A DNA stretch of 64,000 nucleotides from Thermoplasmatota archaeon (GTDB lineage: Archaea; Thermoplasmatota; JAKEGO01): the NCBI GenBank assembly GCA_028279595.1, contig JANQNK010000007.1, positions 1 through 64,000 of the forward strand, written 5' to 3'. Shown here in pieces: positions 1 through 7,888 of this stretch; position 1 is the stretch's first letter; each line of letters opens with the position of its first letter. The translations under genes were made by a program, and so were the position numbers. The notes below the pieces were generated by a model. It was given only the letters and a program-made list of their open reading frames with translations, did not search any database and had not been told where the DNA came from.

Positions 1-520
1 CGATGCTGTGGACGTCGAAGACGGGGGAGCGTTTGAACGTGAGCCTGTCGCCGGTGTCGACCATGGCGTTGGTCAGGTGGACTATCTCCTCCATGCTCAT
101 GTCGACGATCTGGACAGCGACTGAGTATGCGGTTATCTCGCGGTTGCTGAGCCTGCCTGAGATCATGTCCTCAACGAGCTCGCGGAGCTCTTCCTCGTTG
201 AGAGCGTGTCCTCTGATCTTCTTCTTGATGTGCTCGACGCTCCGAGGCCTTGAAATGGGGATCACGGATGCCGTCTCGCCCTCCTCCACCCCCATGGCCT
301 CCCACGCCTCGCAGAAAATGCCGATCTCGCCGCGCCCCACCATGATGTCGGTGGTGTTGACGATGACGACGAGGGACTTCCCGTTGGCATGGAGCTCTAT
401 CCTGTCGAGATTGTCGATGGCGAGCTCCCTGGCGTCCTCGGAGTTGAGAAGCACCTCGTGAGCGCCCTGACAGGCGTTGATCCTTACTATCTTGAGGTCG
501 TTCAGGGCGTCGCTAGCCAT
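1..520 (-). CDS. deoA: AMP phosphorylase, N-terminal part (cut by window edge)
   Basis: The minus-strand translation from the ATG at 520 gives about 173 residues of an archaeal AMP phosphorylase of the thymidine-phosphorylase-like superfamily. The enzyme splits AMP with phosphate into adenine and ribose-1,5-bisphosphate in the cytoplasm. The family-typical segments KKIRGHALNEEELRELV, a TAYSVAVQI stretch and AMVDTGDRLTF are visible, followed by VFDVHSI at the edge, where the family has its phosphate-binding HSIGG loop. The N-terminal beta-barrel domain typical of the archaeal enzyme (about 500 residues) is present before it. The ATG overlaps the RuBisCO stop codon by 8 bases and is preceded by GGAGG six bases upstream, so the two genes are translationally coupled. 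The rest of the gene lies to the left of the window. The identification rests on motifs and operon context and is strong. Confidence 0.9.
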   Translation of the reverse strand, partial: MASDALNDLKIVRINACQGAHEVLLNSEDARELAIDNLDRIELHANGKSLVVIVNTTDIMVGRGEIGIFCEAWEAMGVEEGETASVIPISRPRSVEHIKKKIRGHALNEEELRELVEDMISGRLSNREITAYSVAVQIVDMSMEEIVHLTNAMVDTGDRLTFKRSPVFDVHSI

Positions 521-1721
521 AGTAGTCCTCCTTCTTCCCCACGCCCCACTTGTCGATGGCGGTCCTGAGCTCGGGGTAGTTGCCCTTCGCGAACTCCTTG
601 AGGGACTGTCCCATCGTTGCTGCGGCAGCCGCCTGGCACATGGCCATCGCACCCTTCCTGGTGCCGTCGGGGTGGCCGTGGATGCCTCCGCCGGCCTGGA
701 TTATAATGTCGGTCCCCCTGTGCTTGACCTCGTCCACGACGCAGCCGGGATGAAGCCCGCCGGATGCTACGGGGAAGGTCGGCTGGAGGCCGAACCACTC
801 GTCCGTCAGGATCTTGTCGAGCGGAAGGACCTCGTCCGGAGTGGCGTCCATCTTGCCCGTTATGGCGCCGACGTGGAACTGGTCACCCCCCATCATCCTG
901 ACGAGACGGGATATGACCTTCATAGAGATCCCGTGGGTCGGGTCGCGAGTAATGGCGCCGTGCATGGCCCGGTGAACGTGTATCGGAAGCGACGAGTTCT
1001 TCCTGAGCTCGAGGAGTCCGGTGTAACCCACGGTCAGGACGTCCACCATGATCATGTTAGCCCCCCACTTGGTGGCGAGGTCCGCCCTCTCGGCGATCTC
1101 CTCGGGGCCGGTGGTGACGTTCACAGCATAGAAGACGTTTCGCCCGGTCTCCTCGAAGACCCGGTCCAACGCTTCCATGACCATGGGAAGTCTGTCGACC
1201 ATACGGCAGAAGTCCTGGTCTGTCAGGGTCTCGTCGTCCTTGATGAGGTCTATACCGCCCATCGCGGCCTCATATGCCACCCTTGCGGTCTCGGCCGGAT
1301 TGAGCCCGACCTTCGGTTTGACGATGGTCCCTACATGGGGTCTGTCCTCAGAACCGATGAGGTCCCGGATCCCCGGGATGCCGTACCTCGGTCCAGGGTA
1401 GGCCCGGACGATACGCCTTGGAAAGATCACGTCCTCGAGCCTGACCTTCTGGATCTGTTCCAGGCCGAAGAGGTTGCCCGCGATGACCGAAAGGATCTGG
1501 GGCACGTTCTCGACCTCGAACAGCTCGATGGGGTATCGCACGACGGCCGTCTTGGCCTTCTCGTCGACATCGCCCACGACGGCGGTGACGTCGGTGAGGT
1601 CCCTGTGCGTGGTCCCCACGTCGGTCCACGTACCGGTGGACTCCTCCATCGCTATGATCTCTGCCACCTTGCGCACAGGCAGGTCGCTCTCGATCCTGTA
1701 CGTCGCATCTACCCAGTCCAT
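513..1721 (-). CDS. rbcL: Form III ribulose-1,5-bisphosphate carboxylase large subunit
   Basis: A 402-residue form III RuBisCO that condenses RuBP with CO2 and water to two 3-phosphoglycerates. The catalytic set is intact: KPKVG at about 135-139, the carbamylated lysine K161 in GGIDLIKDDE with D163/E164 as Mg ligands, HVHRAMHG near 248-255, loop-6 lysine K290 in AITGKMD, and phosphate-binding SGGLHPG (320) and GGGIHGHP (344). No small-subunit gene is nearby, as expected for form III. It lies one base downstream of the R15P isomerase stop, with a strong GGAAGGAGG site across that junction, and overlaps AMP phosphorylase by 8 bases. In Thermococcus this trio forms the AMP salvage pathway, so the role here is probably nucleotide carbon recovery rather than a Calvin cycle. 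No phosphoribulokinase is visible in the window. Confidence 0.97.
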   Translation of the reverse strand: MDWVDATYRIESDLPVRKVAEIIAMEESTGTWTDVGTTHRDLTDVTAVVGDVDEKAKTAVVRYPIELFEVENVPQILSVIAGNLFGLEQIQKVRLEDVIFPRRIVRAYPGPRYGIPGIRDLIGSEDRPHVGTIVKPKVGLNPAETARVAYEAAMGGIDLIKDDETLTDQDFCRMVDRLPMVMEALDRVFEETGRNVFYAVNVTTGPEEIAERADLATKWGANMIMVDVLTVGYTGLLELRKNSSLPIHVHRAMHGAITRDPTHGISMKVISRLVRMMGGDQFHVGAITGKMDATPDEVLPLDKILTDEWFGLQPTFPVASGGLHPGCVVDEVKHRGTDIIIQAGGGIHGHPDGTRKGAMAMCQAAAAATMGQSLKEFAKGNYPELRTAIDKWGVGKKEDYYG

Positions 1722-1722
1722 T

Positions 1723-2592
1723 TCATGCCTCCTTCCTGAACGATACCTCTCTTGCGAGGTTCGGCGCGATCATCCCATTCTCCGTGACTATGCCCGTTAT
1801 GTGCTCGGGCGGTGTAACGTCGAAAACTGGATTCTTAACCCTGACCCCGTGGATCGGCTCCGGAAGCACCTCCTCCGGGGGCCGCTCCTCGATGGTCGGT
1901 CTTATCGATGTCGGCGCGAACTTGAACGTCTCGGCGAGAACGTAGACGGGGATCTCCAGGGAGTGGGCCGCGGCCGCTATCCCCGATGTCCCGATCTTGT
2001 TGACGAGCGATCCGTTGACCGTTACCGTATCCGCCCCGAACAGCACTGCCGAGACGTCCTCGGATGACAGGATGTACCCCGCAGCCGAATCGACGATCAG
2101 GGTCACGTCGATGCCCGCCTCGGCGAGCGATGAGACAGTGAGATGACCCTGGCCCCACGGCCGCGTCTCGGTCGCATAGACCTCGAACCGCCTTCCGGAC
2201 CTGTGGGCTTCCCTGAACGTGTTCACGACAGCTGTGCTGTTGCAGTGTGTCAGGTAACGCCTGTAGTCGACGACAAGGGACCGGGCGTTGGCGATGACCC
2301 CTTCCCTTGCCTTGGCGGAGTATTCCTTGAAGTCCTCGGCCGAGCGTCGGACCCTGTCCGCGACGGGCCCTTCACCGGACTCCGAGCACTCGAACACGTA
2401 GTTCACGGCGTTGGCCAGGCTGACCGCCGAGGGTCTTGTCGCGAGGAGCGTCCTGCGGGCGTCCTCGAGCTTCCTTCCCTCCACCGCGGCCTGCGCCATG
2501 GCATCGGCTGCAGCGTTGGCGATGGCAGCAGCACCCCTGATGCGCATCGTCCTGATCCCTTCGACGGTGGCATCGAAATCCCCGTTCGCCAT
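1723..2592 (-). CDS. e2b2: Ribose-1,5-bisphosphate isomerase (aIF2B-like)
   Basis: A 289-residue member of the eIF2B alpha/beta/delta-like family, converting ribose-1,5-bisphosphate to ribulose-1,5-bisphosphate. Visible family features are the N-terminal helical segment with IRTMRIRGAAAIANA, the ETRPWGQG strand around 160, the VDSAAGYIL segment, and GADTVTVNGSLVNKIGTSGIA around 205-225, the signature that separates the isomerases and related MtnA enzymes from true eIF2B subunits. It is slightly shorter than typical archaeal homologues (about 320). It is the first gene of the operon and is followed one base later by RuBisCO. A box A-like TTAATATT at 2613-2620 sits about 26 bases upstream of the ATG, which suggests a leaderless mRNA. 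Operon context separates it from MtnA, which would be the main alternative. Confidence 0.93.
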   Translation of the reverse strand: MANGDFDATVEGIRTMRIRGAAAIANAAADAMAQAAVEGRKLEDARRTLLATRPSAVSLANAVNYVFECSESGEGPVADRVRRSAEDFKEYSAKAREGVIANARSLVVDYRRYLTHCNSTAVVNTFREAHRSGRRFEVYATETRPWGQGHLTVSSLAEAGIDVTLIVDSAAGYILSSEDVSAVLFGADTVTVNGSLVNKIGTSGIAAAAHSLEIPVYVLAETFKFAPTSIRPTIEERPPEEVLPEPIHGVRVKNPVFDVTPPEHITGIVTENGMIAPNLAREVSFRKEA

Positions 2593-2612
2593 ATTGGAGG
2601 ATTGTTAACCAG

Positions 2613-2620
2613 AATATTAA
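2613..2620 (-). promoter_or_regulatory. Box A promoter of the RuBisCO operon
   Basis: TTAATATT on the minus strand is centred about 25 bases before the isomerase ATG at 2592. With normal archaeal spacing, transcription would begin at the start codon. No ribosome-binding site is visible before this ATG, which agrees with a leaderless transcript. Confidence 0.55.
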
Positions 2621-2664
2621 CTATTCGTTTCCACGATAATGGATAGAGGTTGATTGTAATCAGG

Positions 2665-2711
2665 ATGGATCGACACCGAAATGGTGCAGAAGTAACGCTT
2701 CACGGATCCAT
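2665..2711. other. Potential three-way-junction RNA/DNA fold
   Basis: A 7-bp closing stem (ATGGATC 2665-2671 with GATCCAT 2705-2711) encloses two perfect 4-bp hairpins: CACC/GGTG (2674-2677 and 2683-2686, loop GAAAT) and GAAG/CTTC (2689-2692 and 2698-2701, loop TAACG). The linkers are two or three bases. It lies between the stop of the 2766 gene and the RuBisCO operon promoter, five bases before repeat element A. It does not resemble a tRNA. It could be chance, or the 3' region of the upstream gene. Confidence 0.35.
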
Positions 2712-2715
2712 GATC

Positions 2716-2757
2716 GAGACGCGTTGATGCCCAACGGAAACGGCATCGAGCGAGACC
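2716..2757 (+). repeat. Intergenic hairpin element, copy A
   Basis: It reads GAGACGCGTT, stem GATGCC, loop of ten, stem GGCATC, then GAGCGAGACC. It shares the CGCGTTGA and TCGAGCG junction with the other copies at 3634, 7766, 27341, 27712 and 41668. The outer stem is poorly paired in this copy. It sits immediately after the 2766 gene, whose stop is at the right end. Confidence 0.7.
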
Positions 2758-2765
2758 ACGGATGC

Positions 2766-3533
2766 TCACTCGACCTCTCTGAGGAGATTCCTCAGGTCCT
2801 CGATGAGCCGGAAATAGAACACGTCGTCGAAGTCCTCAGGGGTTCCGCTTATCGCCCTCGATGACGAATCGACCGCCCACTGGACGTCCTTCAGGTATCG
2901 CCTCGAGATGAGATCCTCGGCCATGAGCGCCCTTGCGATGTCCATCGGGCTCCTCCTCCGGGGGTCGAGTCCGGCGTCCGACGCCCTCGCGATATCGCGG
3001 AGTATCCTGTCTATGATTATCCCGCCGCAATAGACAGCGGTCCCGATGGTCCCGTCCGGTACCTTCGACAGTGAGTCAATGGCCTTTCCGTAGTCAGACG
3101 TCCTGATGCTTGCTATCATGTCACGGTCGAGGGTGTCCTCGAACCCGTGGCGGGCCATCCATTTCTTCGCCCCGTCGACGACGAGGATCCTGATGCCGTG
3201 GGACTGGCAGTAGTCCCTCATGTCGAGGGCGTTCTGCTGTTCCGCTGAAAGATAGTAGTTGAGGGCGGGATAGTATGCGATGAACCATTCGCCGTTGTAC
3301 TTGAAGGCCCAGCATATCTCGGCAGGTGCCCGGTCGGGCCGGTTGAGGAATATCGAGTACAGACCTTTACGCGAGCAACGGTCGACGAAGTCGGCCATCC
3401 CGCTAGCCGGAGCATCAACGAACTCGTGCAGTTCGATGAGCAGTTTCTCGTTGACGGGACGCTTGTCGAGCTCCATCAGGCCCCTGAAGGTCTCGACCAT
3501 CTTGCCGTCCTCGGGGTATATGACAGTGACCAT
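2766..3533 (-). CDS. Conserved-looking protein of unknown function
   Basis: 255 residues, not recognised. It is soluble, with no signal peptide or membrane segment. Residues 1-60 hold an ELDKRPVNEKLLIELHEF stretch, followed by a region rich in aromatics (ICWAFKYNGEWFIAYYPALNYY, about 92-113). The C-terminal half is helical and charged, with DPRRRSPMDIARALMAEDLISRRYL, and ends in acidic residues. A cysteine pair is not apparent. A TATA-like TTCAAATAGG lies about 30 bases before the ATG, so the gene probably has its own promoter. The stop is 173 bases before the RuBisCO operon on the same strand, with a possible fold and repeat A in between, so co-transcription with that operon is unlikely. No function is proposed. 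Confidence 0.75.
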   Translation of the reverse strand: MVTVIYPEDGKMVETFRGLMELDKRPVNEKLLIELHEFVDAPASGMADFVDRCSRKGLYSIFLNRPDRAPAEICWAFKYNGEWFIAYYPALNYYLSAEQQNALDMRDYCQSHGIRILVVDGAKKWMARHGFEDTLDRDMIASIRTSDYGKAIDSLSKVPDGTIGTAVYCGGIIIDRILRDIARASDAGLDPRRRSPMDIARALMAEDLISRRYLKDVQWAVDSSSRAISGTPEDFDDVFYFRLIEDLRNLLREVE

Positions 3534-3633
3534 GAACAGATTACGTCTGGGGTCCTATTTGAACCTTGCCAACATACCACCAGGATGATGTTGAAAGGGG
3601 AGGGGATGACAACCCTGGATCCGTGTTCCTCGA

Positions 3634-3669
3634 CACGCGTCTCCCCCCGCCGGGACGGGGGAGAGCGTG
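3634..3669 (+). repeat. Intergenic hairpin element, copy B
   Basis: Outer stem CACGC (3634-3638) with GCGTG (3665-3669); inner stem CTCCCCCCG (3641-3649) with CGGGGGAG (3656-3663); loop CCGGGA. It has the same two-part layout as the other copies, but the junction is shortened to GT on the left and a single A on the right. It is the most divergent copy and lies between divergent genes. Confidence 0.6.
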
Positions 3670-3695
3670 CAGTACGTATTGACCGCAATGGGATG

Positions 3696-3703
3696 CTTTA
3701 AAT
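3696..3703 (+). promoter_or_regulatory. Box A promoter of the EamA transporter gene
   Basis: CTTTAAAT is centred 26 bases before the ATG at 3725, the spacing expected for a leaderless transcript. No Shine-Dalgarno-like sequence precedes the ATG. Confidence 0.6.
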
Positions 3704-3724
3704 GGCAATGGACGATGGGTCCAT

Positions 3725-4630
3725 ATGCGGAAGTTCCTGTACGTGGCCCTCATCGGATCCCTCGCACTCTGGGGTCTCACGTTTCCGCTGATGAAGATCG
3801 CCCTCGAGGAGGCGGAGCCGATGACGATGGCGCTGGTCCGGTTCGCGATCACCTTCCCGTTCATCTTCGTCTTCGCATGGCCTATCAAGAACAAGGGAAA
3901 GCCGTTCAACGAAGCGGCCATCAGGCCGGCCTTCCTCATAGCGTTCTTCGCGGTCGTCCTCGGAAACCTGTTCCAGAACTACGGACTCCAGTGGACCACG
4001 GCCGGCATGGCGTCCGTCCTCCAGGAGATGGCTCCCCTCTTCACGATAATCCTCGCGATGTGGTTCCTGAAGGAGCGGGTCAACAGATACATCGTCGGTG
4101 GCGCATTGATCGCGTTCGCGGGAACGGTCATGCTGTTCTACGAACCCGACATCGGATCGTCGTCGTTCATCGGGAACCTCCTTATGATCATGACGGCGTT
4201 GATGTACGCGTTCTCCAGCCTTGTCAGCAAGAAGGCCCTCTCGACCATACACCCAGTGACCTTGACGGTCATGGTGCACGGCATCGGCCTGGTACTGCTC
4301 CTGCCCTTGACCATGGTCCTCGAGATCGACGGGGTCATGTCGATGCACACATGGAGCTTCCAGACATGGATGGCCATAACGGTCCTTGCCATCTTCCCGA
4401 CGGCCCTCGGCCCGATCGTCTGGTACTACGCGATGAGGGAGTCGACCCTATCGTCGCTTTCCATCCTGACCTATCTCATCCCGATGTTCGCGATAACCTT
4501 CGACCTCCTTCTGACGGGGACGGCGATGGCCGGGTCATCCATACTCTTCGGCATCATCCTGATCACAGGTGTCGTCATCGCACAGAGGGGATCCGTTATC
4601 GCGAAGGACGAGCACGGACAACACTTTTAA
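3725..4630 (+). CDS. EamA/DMT-family membrane transporter
   Basis: A 301-residue polytopic membrane protein of the drug/metabolite transporter superfamily. It has two EamA repeats of about five membrane helices each. Repeat one opens with WGLTFPLMKIALEEAEP and contains the family's FQNYGLQWTTAGMASVLQ segment and LKERVNRYIVGGALIAFAG. Repeat two starts with GNLLMIMTALMYAFSSLVSKKAL and has ALGPIVWYYAMR. Relatives export or import amino acids, nucleobases or sugars. The substrate cannot be told from sequence. The start at 3725 is supported by a box A 26 bases upstream. The next gene, a phosphohexomutase, follows after 21 bases but has its own TATA-like element inside the end of this gene. Confidence 0.93.
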   Translation: MRKFLYVALIGSLALWGLTFPLMKIALEEAEPMTMALVRFAITFPFIFVFAWPIKNKGKPFNEAAIRPAFLIAFFAVVLGNLFQNYGLQWTTAGMASVLQEMAPLFTIILAMWFLKERVNRYIVGGALIAFAGTVMLFYEPDIGSSSFIGNLLMIMTALMYAFSSLVSKKALSTIHPVTLTVMVHGIGLVLLLPLTMVLEIDGVMSMHTWSFQTWMAITVLAIFPTALGPIVWYYAMRESTLSSLSILTYLIPMFAITFDLLLTGTAMAGSSILFGIILITGVVIAQRGSVIAKDEHGQHF

Positions 4631-4631
4631 C

Positions 4632-4647
4632 CCGAATGACGATTCGG
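4632..4647. promoter_or_regulatory. Small inverted repeat between box A and start codon
   Basis: CCGAAT (4632-4637) and ATTCGG (4642-4647) flank GACG. It lies between a TATA-like CTTTTAA (4624-4630) and the phosphohexomutase ATG at 4652, a position where a bound repressor would block transcription. The repeat is short and may be chance. Confidence 0.3.
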
Positions 4648-4651
4648 CAAC

Positions 4652-5977
4652 ATGGCAGGGGACATCTTCCGGGCCTACGACATCCGAGGGATATACGGTG
4701 TCGACCTCACCGACCAGATAGCCTACAACGTCGGGAAGGCGTTCGTATCATTCCTGAAATGCAAGCGGGTGGTCGTCGGCAGGGACATGAGGCCGCACTC
4801 GAAGCCGTTGTTCGATTTCCTTTCCAAGGGCATCACCGAGATGGGTGCTGACGTCATCGACCTCGGGATGTGCTCCACGCCGATGTCGTACTACGCGAAC
4901 GGGACCCTCGAGGCCGATGCTGGGATTATGATCACTGCTTCGCACAATCCAGGCGAGTGGAACGGATTCAAGCTCTCGAGGGAGAAGGCCGTTCCCATTA
5001 GCGGTGACACCGGGATAATGACCATCGCACAACTGGCAGCCTCCGGAGCGTTCGGGGAGCCAGTGGGACCGCCGGGCACGGTAGGGACCTACGACATCGC
5101 GAGCGCCTACGGCAGGCATGTCAATAGCTTCGCCCTGGAAGATGGACCACTGAGGATCGCGGTCGACTACGCCAACTCCATGGGCGTGTACGAGGCACAG
5201 GCTTTGAAGGACCTGTTCGTACTCGATCCGATCTTCGAGGAGCTCGACGGGTCATTCCCCAATCACGAGGCCAATCCACTGAAGACGGAGACACTCGTGC
5301 CCCTCCAGCAGAAGGTCCGTGAGGGTGGACACGATTTCGGCATCGCATTCGACGGGGACGCCGACCGGGTCGGGTTCATCGACGAGAGAGGCGAGGTCGT
5401 TCCCAACGATATGACCGCCGCGCTGATCGCCCAGGCGATACTCTCGAGGAACAAGGGCGGGCGGGTCCTGTACGACCTCCGCTCCTCCTGGGCCGTCAAG
5501 GAGGTCGTCGAGGAGAACGGCGGCCGGCCGTCGATGTGCCGCGTTGGCCACGCTTTCATCAAGAAGCAGATGCGTGACGAGGACGCTGTATTCGCCGCTG
5601 AGCTCTCCGGTCACTACTACTTCCGCGAGAACTTCTACACGGAATCCTCCGCACTCGCCGCGATCTACGTCGCGGACCTCGTCAGGAGCAGCGGGAAGAA
5701 GCTGTCAGAGCTCATCAAACCGTTGAAGAGGTACCACGCTAGCGGAGAGATCAACTCCGTCGTGCAGGATACCACGGCCGTCTACAAACGCCTCATGGAC
5801 ACATACCCTGACGGCAGGATGGAGACCCTGGATGGACTGAGCATCGAGTACGAGGACTGGTGGTTCAACGTCAGGCCGAGCAACACTGAACCGCTCGTAA
5901 GGCTCAACCTGGAGGCGAGGACGGAAGGTCTGATGGCGTACAAGCTCGACGAGGTCCTTTCGATAATCCGAGGTTGA
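4652..5977 (+). CDS. Phosphomannomutase/phosphoglucomutase
   Basis: A 441-residue alpha-D-phosphohexomutase that interconverts hexose-1- and hexose-6-phosphates, supplying sugar nucleotides for glycan synthesis. All four active-site loops are present: phosphoserine S97 in TASHNP, Mg-binding DGDADR near 230, sugar-specificity loop ELSGHYYF near 315, and phosphate-binding RPSNTEP near 410. Domain order and length match the bacterial and archaeal PMM/PGM family. Whether mannose or glucose is preferred cannot be decided. The start fits a TATA-like element 22-28 bases upstream and a leaderless mRNA. The neighbouring genes do not form an obvious sugar pathway. Confidence 0.95.
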   Translation: MAGDIFRAYDIRGIYGVDLTDQIAYNVGKAFVSFLKCKRVVVGRDMRPHSKPLFDFLSKGITEMGADVIDLGMCSTPMSYYANGTLEADAGIMITASHNPGEWNGFKLSREKAVPISGDTGIMTIAQLAASGAFGEPVGPPGTVGTYDIASAYGRHVNSFALEDGPLRIAVDYANSMGVYEAQALKDLFVLDPIFEELDGSFPNHEANPLKTETLVPLQQKVREGGHDFGIAFDGDADRVGFIDERGEVVPNDMTAALIAQAILSRNKGGRVLYDLRSSWAVKEVVEENGGRPSMCRVGHAFIKKQMRDEDAVFAAELSGHYYFRENFYTESSALAAIYVADLVRSSGKKLSELIKPLKRYHASGEINSVVQDTTAVYKRLMDTYPDGRMETLDGLSIEYEDWWFNVRPSNTEPLVRLNLEARTEGLMAYKLDEVLSIIRG

Positions 5978-6042
5978 TCCTACCCGTTCAGTTCGGAATC
6001 GATTATTTCTATCAGAGAATCATTTTGTAAACGGTGATTTTG

Positions 6043-6459
6043 ATGACCGATATGGAGAAGGATATAGCGCGCAGGTTCTTCGAAGAGGTCTGGAACGAGG
6101 GTCAGCTAGAAAAAATGGACGAGATGACCTCCGACGACATAGTGATACATGTTGGGGGAGAGCAGGATATGACGGGTCGTGCTTCCATGATGGAGTTCAT
6201 CGAGGAGTACCGCAAGGCCTTTCCCGATATACACTTCACCGTCCATGACCAGGTCAGGGAAGGAGACAAGGTCTTTGACAGGTGGACGGCCACTGGCACC
6301 CACAGGGGAGAGCTGATGGGAATACCTGCCACGGGGAGGAACATCGAGATAACAGGTATGGGCATGACGAGGTTCGAGGACGGTAAGATCGTCGAACGGT
6401 GGGGGAACCCCGATCGCCTCTCGTTGATGAAACAGCTCGGAGTGATCCCGGACAAGTAG
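6043..6459 (+). CDS. SnoaL-like (polyketide cyclase-like) protein
   Basis: 138 residues of the NTF2-like SnoaL family, a cone-shaped alpha+beta barrel with a hydrophobic pocket. Family hallmarks are the opening helix ARRFFEEVWNEGQLEKMDEM, the IVIHV strand, GRASMMEFIEEYRKAFPDIHF, VFDRWTATGTHRGELMGIPATGR, and FEDGKIVERWGNPD. Members include cyclases, isomerases and many proteins of unknown role, so no reaction is assigned. A GTG three codons upstream (6034) is also in frame. ATG 6043 is preferred because GGTGAT at 6033-6038, complementary to the usual archaeal 16S rRNA tail, is then well spaced as ribosome-binding site. It appears monocistronic. Confidence 0.85.
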   Translation: MTDMEKDIARRFFEEVWNEGQLEKMDEMTSDDIVIHVGGEQDMTGRASMMEFIEEYRKAFPDIHFTVHDQVREGDKVFDRWTATGTHRGELMGIPATGRNIEITGMGMTRFEDGKIVERWGNPDRLSLMKQLGVIPDK

Positions 6460-6518
6460 TCCCACGACGAAATGAAGAGATACTTTCACCGCCCTCCCGC
6501 GAACCCTTTATACCATGA

Positions 6519-7736
6519 ATGCCAACACTGGAACGGATGTACCCGTACTGCTCGACCTGCAAGGGCCGGCTGCACTGCGGGAAACCGTCGTGTCCAGTCC
6601 TGGATCGCATCTACCGTAGGTATCCTCAGGTCGTCGTGGACGGATCCACCGTGGCGGGGGCGACACCCCCCGAGGTCTTCGTAGGGCGATACGGCTATCC
6701 GAAGGTAGGTGTGGGTCCTCTGCTCCCAGTGAGTGAGAACGAGGACCCTGCGAAATTGGGCCGTCCATCACTTTGGGGGAACCTCACGGTCGAGGACATC
6801 GTCATGATCAGGGCGGGTATGATGAGGTCGAGGAGTCCCATCCACGTGAGACGGCCAGACAAGTTCGTCGAGGCCTCCCAGACCATCGCATTGTCCTCCA
6901 AACCCGTCGACACCGAGGTCGACATCAAGAAGCTCCATGACCGCCGCAGGACCGATCCGTTCTACGCACCGATGGGTCCGACGGCGGACGTCATCCGGAC
7001 CGAGGTGATATCCAACCCGTCCGTACCGAGGAGAGTGGATGCTGCTGTCTCGGACACCGATGCTCCTGCAAGGGTCGCAGTCCTGGAGATGCTCGACGCA
7101 GGGATAGATGTCTATCATTCCACCAGATTGCTCAGCGTCGGACTGCTTGGAAAGAGCCGGAGAAGGAAGCTTGTCCCAACGAGATGGGCGATCACGGCGA
7201 CGGACGACATAGTCGGGAAGTCCCTCATCCACGAGATCGCCGTCAACACTTCCATCGACGAGGTCCGATACTATCGGTACACCCATCTTGGGAACACCTT
7301 CCATGTCATCATGTATCCCGGGGAGTGGCGGTTCGAGAACCTCGAGTGCTGGCTCCAGGGAGCCCTGTGGGCTGGAAACGCGAGCGTCGTAAGGGATTAC
7401 GAGGACCACAAGGGCCGGAAGAAGTACGCTGACAACATCACCGGTGCATACTACGCTGCCCGTTTGGCCGTTCTGGAGCATCTGGTGAAGGAGAGGCGCC
7501 GTGCATCCGTCCTCGTCTACCGTGAGATCAACAACGAGTACTGGGCCCCACTCGGCGTCTGGGTGATCAGGGAGGGAGCCAGAAAGGCGATGGAGACCGT
7601 CCCGGCCATCCACCAGACCGTCGATGACGCCGTCAAGAGCGCAGTATTCCACAGCGAGAACAAGAACTGGACGAAGAGGAGCTGGATCCTCAAGGAGAGG
7701 AGACAGCAGACGAGATTGACGGATTTCATCCAATGA
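6519..7736 (+). CDS. Nre-family DNA repair protein with zinc finger and PIP box
   Basis: A 405-residue archaeal Nre protein. In haloarchaea Nre proteins act in DNA damage repair and bind the sliding clamp PCNA. The N-terminus has a four-cysteine zinc site, C11, C14, C20 and C25 (CSTCKGRLHCGKPSC). The Nre core follows, with PEVFVGRYGYPKVGVGPLLP and LGRPSLWGNLTVEDIVMIRAGMMR. The extreme C-terminus, QTRLTDFIQ, fits the QxxLxxF(I) PCNA-interacting peptide. A TATA-like CTTTATAC (6502-6509) is close to ATG 6519, so initiation at the in-frame ATG 6537 (MYPYCSTC) is possible and would retain the zinc site. The gene is single, followed by hairpin element C after about 30 bases. Confidence 0.93.
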   Translation: MPTLERMYPYCSTCKGRLHCGKPSCPVLDRIYRRYPQVVVDGSTVAGATPPEVFVGRYGYPKVGVGPLLPVSENEDPAKLGRPSLWGNLTVEDIVMIRAGMMRSRSPIHVRRPDKFVEASQTIALSSKPVDTEVDIKKLHDRRRTDPFYAPMGPTADVIRTEVISNPSVPRRVDAAVSDTDAPARVAVLEMLDAGIDVYHSTRLLSVGLLGKSRRRKLVPTRWAITATDDIVGKSLIHEIAVNTSIDEVRYYRYTHLGNTFHVIMYPGEWRFENLECWLQGALWAGNASVVRDYEDHKGRKKYADNITGAYYAARLAVLEHLVKERRRASVLVYREINNEYWAPLGVWVIREGARKAMETVPAIHQTVDDAVKSAVFHSENKNWTKRSWILKERRQQTRLTDFIQ

Positions 7737-7765
7737 TCCCGCCGACCGGTCTTACCTCAGCACGA

Positions 7766-7812
7766 GAGATACGCGTTGACGACCCGGCCATTGCCGTCGT
7801 CGAGCGCGTTTT
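7766..7812 (+). repeat. Intergenic hairpin element, copy C
   Basis: Outer stem ACGCG (7771-7775) with CGCGT (7805-7809); junction TT and GAG; inner stem GACGAC (7778-7783) with GTCGTC (7796-7801). A run of T follows (7809-7813). It lies 30 bases after the Nre stop, so it could act as a terminator for that gene, although other copies are placed differently. Confidence 0.75.
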
Positions 7813-7862
7813 TCCGGGATTTGAGGCGGGTTTTGTTGTATTAGTCCCCTGTGGCAACCCTA

Positions 7863-7870
7863 TTTATATG
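7863..7870 (+). promoter_or_regulatory. Box A promoter of the 7889 membrane protein gene
   Basis: TTTATATG is centred about 23 bases before the ATG at 7889. It fits a leaderless transcript. Confidence 0.55.
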
Positions 7871-7888
7871 ACCAGTCGATGACACCGC

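Noticed and set aside
477..1739. Long plus-strand open frame opposite RuBisCO
   Set aside because: A shadow frame produced by GC-rich codon use. The minus strand holds an intact RuBisCO with all catalytic residues. The same holds for most long frames opposite the ribosomal proteins and surface proteins.
2665..2711. tRNA gene
   Set aside because: Too short, with only two arms, no TPsiC sequence and no acceptor stem of normal form.
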